Shown: in pieces, positions 60,201 through 64,000 of the stretch | Position numbering within the stretch: the first letter of the stretch is position 1 | Layout: each line of letters opens with the position of its first letter | DNA from: Nilaparvata lugens | Lineage: Eukaryota > Arthropoda > Insecta > Hemiptera > Delphacidae | DNA: 64,000 nt | NCBI RefSeq assembly: GCF_014356525.2 | Contig: NC_052508.1 | Coordinates: forward strand, 48,897,858-48,961,857 | Reading direction: 5' to 3' | Position numbers and translations under genes: made by a program | The notes under the pieces: model-generated | Told to the model about the DNA's origin: nothing | Database searches by the model: none | What the model saw: the letters and a program-made list of their open reading frames with translations, nothing else

Positions 60201-63200
60201 CACATGTCTGCAACATTCACAAAACCAAAAGAATATTACAAACTAGAATTACATATATATTCTTTACATGCTACAACAAAATCAATACAATTTCCCATCA
60301 AAAAATTCACTTCAATCAGAAACTTCGAATACAATTTTCACTTCAATTTTTCAGTCAAAATTCACTTTGACTAACATATTTTGAAATACGATTTCTGTAG
60401 TTTAATCTGATCGAGGAAGATGGAAATTTTTAAAAAATTAAAATTTATTTCCACAAAGTACAAATATTTCAACTATACAATACAAATGCAATGAATTACA
60501 ATCAATCCAAATAAAGAACATTCCTTACTAAAAAATAATATACTGAACAATAATTGTATTGATAGTATCAATACTTCTATTCGTAACTAGTAAGTATTAT
60601 AATGCACAATGAAACTGAATAGACACTATTATTCAACACTCCAAATAGCATAATCATGGTGGAAATCTACTGGCATATATGAATTAATTCATATATCAAT
60701 AATTCATTTCACGTACTAATGTAGATGTTTGTACAGTTGAGAGGCTAAATCTCCAAGGAGACGATCAAAACCAAATACATTTTTAGTGAATTCGTGTGAC
60801 TTACTTGTCGCGATTATCTGCGTGACTGAACTCGAGACTGCAGTGCGGACATTTGAACTTCTTATCGTAGTGCAGCAGCAGATGACGTTTCAAGCTGTAC
60901 ATTCTCGGGAAGCTGCGACTGCAGGCGGTGCATTCGAACGACGTCTGCTGCGATGACGACTTCTATTCAACAGAAAATGAAAAAGTTTAGATTGGATTTG
61001 GAAAAAAATACAAATAAATCAATTGAAAACTACAAAAAAATCGATTAATACATTGGCTATAGTGAGGTCCACGTTATAATGGCTGCTGTATTTGATTCAA
61101 CATTGGTGTTACTAATACAATTCGTGTTAAAACCAACATATTTTCAGTTGTTGGCCACCTCTAGTAAGGTTCACGTTATAATGGTGGCATAAATGGTATT
61201 CAATTGATATTGGTATTGATATCCTTGTCTACCATTCGACAAAGTAGATAGCGCTATCCTTTCCTAGCTTTGAACCGTTTCCAGCTCGTTTTTTAACAAT
61301 GTAGACATATAATTGACAAAATATTTAATCTAAATTATGACATTTTATTAATAAATCATTGAAAAATATATTTTTTGGCAAACAAAATATACTTGATGAT
61401 ATTTAACAAGAATGCACAGTTGAAAGTATAAGATATACCGGTATAAACTATCTTCTATAGAAGGCAGTTGCAGGCAGAGAAACGGCAACGCTGTTCTCTT
61501 CAACGCTATCTTTCTTCACTGCCATTACAACGTGGACCTCATTATAGATCTTTTCTAGACAGGAAACTGTCAGAATCCCTTGATTTTTTCATTCGTTAGT
61601 TTAAAATAAGCAAAAATCATATTTTCAACAACTTTAGAATAAGGCTGTTTTAAACTAAAACCCTAGTTATTTAGATTTTGAATGGCATTCTGAGCTTGGC
61701 TGAATTTTCTAACAACCTATTCTCAGTTCCTAATCTCTAATGTCCTATCTCTCCCTACAATTTCCATGTTTCAATCAATTGTTAATTTTAGTTTGTAACT
61801 TGATATCCAGTCAAGGAAGAGTTATCGAGGGAAAAGATTGGAAGACAATTTTTGTCCCCGCAGTTCTGTTTAGGGTAGTAAGGAGGTAAACATATCAAAA
61901 GTCCCCACCCCTACCCCCTGTGCTAAGGATATCTTCCTGTGCTAAGGGGGTGGGGTGGTTCAAAGGTACCAGTTTTTGGTTTCTCGCATATAACTAATTG
62001 AAGGTTATATAAATTCCTACAATATTCATTATACAATTTTTTGTATATCCTATTGTTCTCGAGATATCCGCTCTTGAAGGTATGGCATTAAAAAAAACAC
62101 GTTTGCTTCCAATTTTTTGCCATTTTTGCTCTTATAACTAACTTCTTAAACATCGATGGAAAAAATCCGTGCTGATTATGAGCGTATAGAGCATCAAATT
62201 CTCTTCAAGTTGATGTATAATTTCACACTTTACGCATTTCCCTAAGACTGTTGCAGCAGCTTTAGTGTTGAGTGTGAAATCTTCAGGGGGTAGGGGTGGG
62301 GATTTTTGATATGTTCACCTCCTTATTACCCTAAAAAGAACTGCTGGGTCAAAAATTGTCTTCCAAACTTTTCCTTCTATACCCTTTTTTGAGCATTCAT
62401 TGTCTGGACTAATCTTATATTAATTTGTTATCTCGAGTTTTATCATGTGGAATTTTAGTTATTGTCAACATTTATGACGTGATTCATGTGGATGGAGTCT
62501 CTGACTGAATAGCAATTGTATCAATATTATTTGATAAATGAATGAATATTATACTCACCACCTGTTTCTTTGGGGGAGGGGGATCATCGATATTTTGTGA
62601 CTTTTCGCGCAGTGCCAGCTGAAGGCCATTACGCTTTGAAGATGACCTGGTCTTCATCAGCTCATAGTTTCTCACCTCCTGCAACACCTAAAAAATTAAT
62701 TTGGATACCTATTGATTGAAGATTTGTTTGTTTTTTGAAGATTAACTCTACATCTAACTCGTGCTTTAAAGACCCCTAAAAACTGTTGCATAAACTACTA
62801 TTGTATCCACTTTTTGCATCAAGTATTTTAATGATTTAATTATTATTATTAGCGAATGGCTTTCAATGGTGGGGAGACCCAAGGGTAGTTCCACCTCGCC
62901 GTATATACGAGGTCAAAGTTCCCTAATGGGAAACCGGACACTAAGGTTATAGTGAGCACAATACTTTAAATTTACACTATTCACTTTGAAATAGAGTTCT
63001 TTTTTATTTTAAAAAGTCCAAACATATACGAAACCGAAACAAAGCACAAAACCACTAAGCCAAATTCAGAAAATATTAAATTAGACAATAAATTTAGAGC
63101 CGAAAATTTATAACACCTTAAATGATGTAATGATGAATTATAATTGCAGGTTTATTTTACATAATTTATTATAGAATAATGCACCTCATGTATAATAAGA

Positions 63201-63337
63201 AAAGATACAATTATATTCACGAATACTATTATTACATACCCTCTCGTTTTCATGTAGGTTGAGATGTTTCTGCAACTCTTCAGACGATTTAAACTTCTGA
63301 TTGCATTCAAAGCAGGTCCAGTAGGTTTTTTCTGGAA
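42117..63337 (-). CDS. PRDM10: PRDM10 orthologue, C2H2 zinc-finger regulator (partial; 16 exons)
   Basis: PRDM10 (tristanin) belongs to the PR/SET-domain zinc-finger family of nuclear transcription factors. Sixteen exons join in one open frame of about 764 codons to a TGA at 42119-42117; every intron is GT-AG and phases agree. Fourteen C2H2 fingers are visible. Identification rests on the distinctive C-terminal fingers: [50 protein letters not shown] followed by [17 protein letters not shown], and a final [17 protein letters not shown] finger. These match vertebrate PRDM10 as I remember it. The PR domain and start lie beyond the right edge. Human PRDM10 is usually listed with about ten fingers, so the fourteen here are more than expected. 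Introns are rich in mobile elements. Nothing suggests a pseudogene. Confidence 0.88.
42295..42600. repeat. Tandem pair of short foldback units
   Basis: Two units of about 156 bp (from 42295 and 42451). Each begins cgatt(c/g)aataaaagctag and ends with the mirrored ctagtttttatt(c/t)aatcg. They share aggatttgaatcagctgtat. They start about 52 bp upstream of the last PRDM10 exon, close to its acceptor. Confidence 0.7.
42613..43115. mobile_element. TIR MITE family M, long copy
   Basis: Starts cactatagtgaggtccacg and ends cgtgaacttcaccatag. The inner motifs gctatccttgtctatcattc and cagagaatcgcaacgctgtt are shared with other copies. Non-coding. In the last PRDM10 intron. Confidence 0.7.
43145..43466 (-). 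mobile_element. tRNA-derived SINE
   Basis: The minus strand begins ggccagcgtggccgagtgg, a tRNA-like start with polymerase III box A (TGGCCGAGTGG). Box B (GGTTCGAATCC) lies about 60 nt on, with a tRNA-like T-arm. A non-tRNA body and a TTTGAT-repeat tail near 43150 follow. The tRNA-like head resembles a serine/leucine type with a long variable arm, but it does not fold as an intact tRNA. Confidence 0.7.
43934..44016 (-). CDS. PRDM10: PRDM10 exon (C-terminal region)
   Basis: Acceptor ATTTCAG, donor GTACAG. The split codon gives Glu, then [20 protein letters not shown] and TLKRAIK; ends phase 0. No known domain. Found from splice signals and phase. Confidence 0.75.
45170..45236 (+). repeat. Retroposon 3' tail with A-rich end
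   Basis: The sequence ggcaataaattcaattcaa runs into a pure A run and (aaat)n, a typical non-LTR or SINE 3' end. Where its body starts upstream is not clear. Confidence 0.55.
45345..45497. mobile_element. Foldback MITE family G, copy 1
   Basis: The arm acccggttgtacaaaagccgg is mirrored by ccggcttttgtgcaaccggg, with ctaatcagagaag / cttctcttattgg-type inner arms. It ends about 41 bp past the donor of the 45540-45813 exon. The second copy is at 51163-51355. Confidence 0.75.
45540..45813 (-). CDS. PRDM10: PRDM10 exon (Pro/Ala/Gly-rich region, possible optional segment)
   Basis: 274 nt, acceptor CCACAG, donor GTAATT, ends phase 1. It encodes a low-complexity stretch ([20 protein letters not shown]) ending [15 protein letters not shown] perfect internal donor (GTAAGT, minus strand from 45800) would leave only a 13-nt exon 45813-45801 in the same phase. 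The segment 45800-45540 (87 codons) may therefore be spliced out in some transcripts. Confidence 0.8.
46097..46317. mobile_element. TIR MITE family M, short copy
   Basis: 220 bp between actatagtgaggtccacgtt and aacgtggaccacactatag. It contains ctatccttgtctatcatttg and gcagagaatcggcatcgcta. Non-coding; PRDM10 intron. Confidence 0.8.
47297..47390 (+). repeat. Dispersed repeat (relative at 22460-22560)
   Basis: Shares cctatttcggact, cgttatctaaatttgggaga and tttctctccc with the earlier copy. The flanks differ. Confidence 0.5.
47498..47671 (-). CDS. PRDM10: PRDM10 exon (finger 14)
   Basis: 58 codons, phase 0, acceptor CAACTAG, donor GTCTGC. A spacer [20 protein letters not shown] is followed by finger 14, [21 protein letters not shown] with H. 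The acceptor region is partly duplicated about 79 bp upstream (see findings). Confidence 0.9.
48206..48542. repeat. Tandem duplication overlapping a PRDM10 exon end
   Basis: Two 164 bp copies, 48206-48369 and 48379-48542, offset 173 bp. They differ at one position I can see (ttattatta versus ttataatta). Copy 2 includes the last 25 nt of exon 48518-48601 and its donor. Confidence 0.9.
48518..48601 (-). CDS. PRDM10: PRDM10 exon (end of finger 13)
   Basis: 28 codons, phase 0, acceptor GTTTCAG, donor [26 protein letters not shown] completes finger 13 and matches PRDM10 closely. The last 25 nt and the donor are part of a tandem duplication whose other copy is at 48345-48369. Too short for an open-frame scan. 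Confidence 0.87.
48952..49349. mobile_element. Nested TIR element
   Basis: Bounded by tttttcctacagttac and gtaactgtaggaaaaa; aaaagtgg and ccactttt continue the arms inward. It holds a hairpin (49029-49050) and the 60 bp segment inverted relative to 19872-19931. Confidence 0.65.
49365..49465. repeat. Hairpin element copy F with CpG-rich tip
   Basis: Arm gtgcgcaaag pairs with ctttgcgcac, tgctgca with tgcagca, and aagaaac with gtttctt. The tip is cgccctcgcctacggctcgggcg. The right flank (ctagaataactat) matches copies A and B. Confidence 0.7.
49896..50116. mobile_element. TIR MITE family M, short copy, inverted
   Basis: The reverse complement of the 46097-46317 copy, running from gtaccacgttataatggcag to cattataatgtgaacctcac and tatag. 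It directly abuts the foldback element at 50129. Confidence 0.75.
50129..50885. mobile_element. Foldback element, copy 1, containing a LINE piece
   Basis: The left arm (gaatgctcaaaagagggaat, then tttttgaccccgcagc and cccctgtgctaagggg) is mirrored by the right arm (cccttagcacaagggg, then acctccttattaccctaaaa). Between them is a LINE fragment (50396-50509). Copy 2 is at 61812-62400. Confidence 0.7.
50396..50509 (-). mobile_element. LINE reverse-transcriptase C-terminal remnant
   Basis: The minus strand reads [20 protein letters not shown], then FWMEHVDRM and RIP to a TGA. This is the post-RT R-x-x-W/F-x-x-H-V-x-R-M motif of RTE- or Jockey-like LINEs. Downstream on the same strand is a (GAA)n tail (plus-strand cttcttcttcttctt near 50265), so a 3' end is present. 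Dead copy. Confidence 0.7.
50919..51107 (-). CDS. PRDM10: PRDM10 exon (finger 12, start of finger 13)
   Basis: 63 codons, phase 0, acceptor ATTGCAG, donor GTCAGT. Finger 12 ([17 protein letters not shown]) is followed by [18 protein letters not shown] and then DYYCQYCDK, which opens finger 13. This is the most family-diagnostic exon. A foldback element ends about 33 bp beyond the donor. Confidence 0.92.
51163..51355. mobile_element. Foldback MITE family G, copy 2
   Basis: The arm gcccggttgcaaagaaccgg, then gagaaccaatcagagaaggc is mirrored by gccttctctgattggctctc, then ccggcttttgtgcaaccggc. About 190 bp with an A/T-rich centre (aaaaacttatt). PRDM10 intron, about 55 bp upstream of exon 50919-51107. 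Confidence 0.8.
51790..51905 (-). mobile_element. tRNA-derived SINE (second type)
   Basis: The minus strand starts ggccgggctggtctagtgg with box A (TGGTCTAGTGG). Box B is GGTTCGAATCC. The tRNA-like head is shorter, of the type without a long variable arm. The body beyond the head is short or degraded. Confidence 0.65.
52133..52301 (-). CDS. PRDM10: PRDM10 exon (end of finger 10, finger 11)
   Basis: Acceptor TTTTAG. The split codon gives Lys, then H ends finger 10. Finger 11 is [20 protein letters not shown] with MH, very close to the PRDM10 family. A proline-rich basic linker follows. Two donors overlap here; GTCAGT (exon to 52133) keeps phase 0 with the next exon, while GTACCT four bases on would break the frame, so the former is chosen. 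Confidence 0.88.
52302..54698 (-). other. PRDM10 introns 52302-53587 and 53713-54698
   Basis: Very AT-rich intronic sequence on either side of the exon 53588-53712. No repeat or regulatory element that I can name. Confidence 0.5.
53588..53712 (-). CDS. PRDM10: PRDM10 exon (end of finger 9, start of finger 10)
   Basis: Acceptor CGACAG, donor GTATGT, ends phase 2. [16 protein letters not shown] completes finger 9. [19 protein letters not shown] is finger 10 up to its last histidine, which lies in the next exon. Confidence 0.88.
54699..54817 (-). CDS. PRDM10: PRDM10 exon (finger 8, start of finger 9)
   Basis: Acceptor GTTTCAG, donor GTAATT. The split codon gives Ile. Finger 8 ([17 protein letters not shown], then VQGH) follows, and CPHCKK opens finger 9. 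Recovered from splice sites; no long open frame of its own. Confidence 0.85.
55118..55262. mobile_element. Foldback element in a PRDM10 intron
   Basis: The arm gcgatattgtcagttccac is mirrored by gtggaactgacaatatcgc, extending to aaggtaaaat / atttcacctt. About 145 bp, non-coding. Confidence 0.75.
55723..55825 (-). CDS. PRDM10: PRDM10 exon (end of finger 6, finger 7)
   Basis: Acceptor TTTGCAG, donor GTAAGT, ends phase 1. QHSLTH supplies the histidines of finger 6. Finger 7 is [21 protein letters not shown], canonical C2H2. Confidence 0.87.
56496..56609. repeat. Hairpin with loop in orientation 1
   Basis: Arms agtaccctttta.attattttgtcacgac and gtcgtgacaaaataattt.a.a.agtact enclose a 44-nt loop (ttgaagactt...gcagaaacat, 56537-56580). 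Paired with the next feature. Confidence 0.75.
56604..56875. repeat. 272 bp near-perfect palindrome with inverted loop
   Basis: Arms run from agtactttctggttg at 56604 to caaccagaaagtact at 56875 and include ttttattttccatacaacaa and tataaataaaaaatataaat. The loop (56722-56757) is the reverse complement of the loop in 56496-56609, while the arms keep the same order. Part of the sequence resembles a retroposon 3' end. Confidence 0.8.
57212..57379 (-). CDS. PRDM10: PRDM10 exon (end of finger 5, start of finger 6)
   Basis: 56 codons, phase 0 at both ends, acceptor TTTGCAG, donor [21 protein letters not shown] completes finger 5. A run of eight glutamates in an acidic spacer follows, then [15 protein letters not shown] opens finger 6. 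Confidence 0.88.
58159..58958. mobile_element. TIR element with internal palindromes
   Basis: The ends agagaaaagatagtataaga and tctcatgctatcttttctct are inverted repeats. Inside, gatatcccatggtatagg pairs with cctatactatgggatatc (58180-58412), and a second pair (gccattcttacactc / gagtgtaagaacggc) spans 58291-58826. No transposase. The end lies about 21 bp from the donor of the 58979-59189 exon. Confidence 0.7.
58979..59189 (-). CDS. PRDM10: PRDM10 exon (finger 4, start of finger 5)
   Basis: Acceptor CTTGCAG, donor GTAACC. Finger 4 is [21 protein letters not shown]. An acidic/glycine-rich spacer ([13 protein letters not shown]) follows, then SIQCPQCTK opens finger 5. A TIR element ends about 21 bp past the donor. 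Confidence 0.88.
59190..60120 (-). other. PRDM10 intron with AT repeats
   Basis: AT-rich, with a palindromic (aatataatatatt) patch near 59978-60025 and a fragment near 59775-59835 related to the foldback element at 13357. Nothing else seen. Confidence 0.5.
60121..60207 (-). CDS. PRDM10: PRDM10 exon (end of finger 3)
   Basis: Acceptor GTTGCAG, donor GTAAGT. The split codon gives Lys, then HVRKQH supplies the two zinc-binding histidines of finger 3. An inter-finger spacer ([14 protein letters not shown]) follows. Ends phase 2. Too short to show as an open frame on its own; recovered from the splice sites and phase. Confidence 0.8.
60805..60962 (-). CDS. PRDM10: PRDM10 exon (finger 2 and start of finger 3)
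   Basis: Acceptor TTGAATAG, donor GTAAGT, ends phase 2. Finger 2 is [21 protein letters not shown]. Finger 3 starts [15 protein letters not shown] and is completed by the next exon. Confidence 0.88.
61057..61547. mobile_element. TIR MITE family M, truncated plus long copy
   Basis: A truncated left end (ctatagtgaggtccacgtta, 61057 to about 61130) is followed by a full long copy from 61159 (ctagtaaggttcacgttata) to 61547 (cgtggacctcattatag). This long copy is not interrupted and serves as reference for the nested one at 48752. Confidence 0.7.
61812..62400. mobile_element. Foldback element, copy 2
   Basis: The left arm (ttttgtccccgcagttctgt, gggtagtaaggaggtaaaca) is mirrored by the right arm (acctccttattaccctaaaa, gtcaaaaattgtcttccaaa). 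The centre differs from copy 1 and lacks the LINE piece. Confidence 0.7.
62559..62687 (-). CDS. PRDM10: PRDM10 exon (linker)
   Basis: 43 codons, both ends phase 0, acceptor TTTTTTAG, donor GTGAGT. A basic, serine-rich linker ([10 protein letters not shown]) followed by DDPPPPKKQ, without a finger. The basic cluster could serve nuclear import. Confidence 0.8.
62842..63096 (-). repeat. Dispersed repeat, copy 2 (inverted partner at 11874-12146)
   Basis: The reverse complement of the first copy, with scattered substitutions. It starts with the TAA-rich tail (ttattattattagcga). In the intron between the first two visible PRDM10 exons. Confidence 0.65.
63240..63337 (-). CDS. PRDM10: PRDM10 exon (finger 1)
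   Basis: Encodes [20 protein letters not shown] and finger 1 (C-x2-C-x12-H-x3-H), ending HENER at a GTATGT donor, phase 0. The acceptor is ambiguous: TTCTAG (exon to 63337, chosen for its pyrimidine tract) or TTCCAG six bases on (exon to 63331). Confidence 0.8.
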
Positions 63338-64000
63338 CTAGAACACGAAAAATGAATTATTTTTTATACCTCATATAAATTTGAATTTTAGTTATTTGAG
63401 GCAGATTAATGGAAGCATGTAACTTGAAGCTTGTGATCACGTACTTGATCAGTTTACATAATACCGAGAATCGTAGAAACAAGGCTCGAATTGAAGTAGG
63501 ATAAAATCATTGATATTGTGACAGACATGGATAGAAAGCACTGCTGATTACTTGAATGAACCACACTAATCAACTGCAACTGCACTTGAAATATTCACTA
63601 AATTTCCACCAGACACTACAGTTTGGTTCATTTTGTTAATTGTATGATATTCAATTGTTGGTTTTGCTCGCCTGGGATTAGATTAGATCACAAACGCTTT
63701 ATTTTATAAATAATAATAGATAACTATTCAATGATTTAATTGTAATTTAATTTTTACTAGTATGTAGATTATTTACTCTAGTAGAAGTAATTTGTATTTT
63801 TTAGGTACTATCTGAAACGATTGATCGGAATGCGGATGAATTGTAACTTAAAAGACGATGTGATATAATATTTTGATGCAACTACATAGATCGAAGTTTG
63901 AATAGGTAACACCCAATCCTTGGGAAATGATATGAAAGAATATACTTTCCATTAAGCCTCTACTCGTGACTCCTGTACACCTGACTTGTGTCTACCATAC

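Overview
This is eukaryotic, AT-rich DNA with long introns, GT-AG splice sites, tRNA-derived SINEs, MITE-like foldback elements and microsatellites. The two recognisable genes are animal transcription factors of a kind found in insects. Several dispersed repeats look like those I associate with hemipteran (planthopper-type) genomes, but that species-level guess rests on memory and is weak. There is no bacterial gene organisation and no CRISPR array.

Left third (about 1-15.1 kb, minus strand): the 5' part of a SoxE gene (SOX8/9/10 group; Drosophila Sox100B). Three exons are visible. Exon 1 (15092-14887) carries the start and the SoxE dimerisation domain. Exon 2 (2759-2613) and exon 3 (335-123) each carry half of the HMG box. 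Both introns are phase 2 and the joined frame is open. The C-terminal transactivation part lies beyond the left edge. Intron 1 (12 kb) holds a LINE reverse-transcriptase remnant, a long polypyrimidine block, a CpG-rich island, a foldback element and a possible tiny spliced ORF on the plus strand.

Middle (about 15.2-42.1 kb): no intact gene is recognised. It holds a broken Nudix (Ap4A hydrolase, NUDT2-like) gene fragment, a cluster of hairpin elements whose arms differ between copies but stay self-complementary, several TIR/foldback elements, a 1 kb CT-rich block next to a CRE-containing GC island, a long GT microsatellite inside a dispersed element, and a degenerate roughly 60 bp tandem array just beyond the 3' end of the right-hand gene.

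Right third (42.1-63.3 kb, minus strand): sixteen coding exons of a PRDM10 orthologue, about 764 codons, ending in a TGA at 42119-42117. All phases agree. Fourteen C2H2 zinc fingers are readable, six of them split by introns. The N-terminal PR domain lies beyond the right edge. The introns are packed with mobile elements: at least six copies of one TIR MITE family, two foldback elements, tRNA-SINEs, and a 272 bp palindrome beside a second hairpin whose loop is inverted. Three elements end within about 20-45 bp of splice donors, and one 173-bp-period tandem duplication has copied the end of an exon together with its donor. Both genes are transcribed right to left. I see no evidence that they act together beyond both being developmental DNA-binding regulators.
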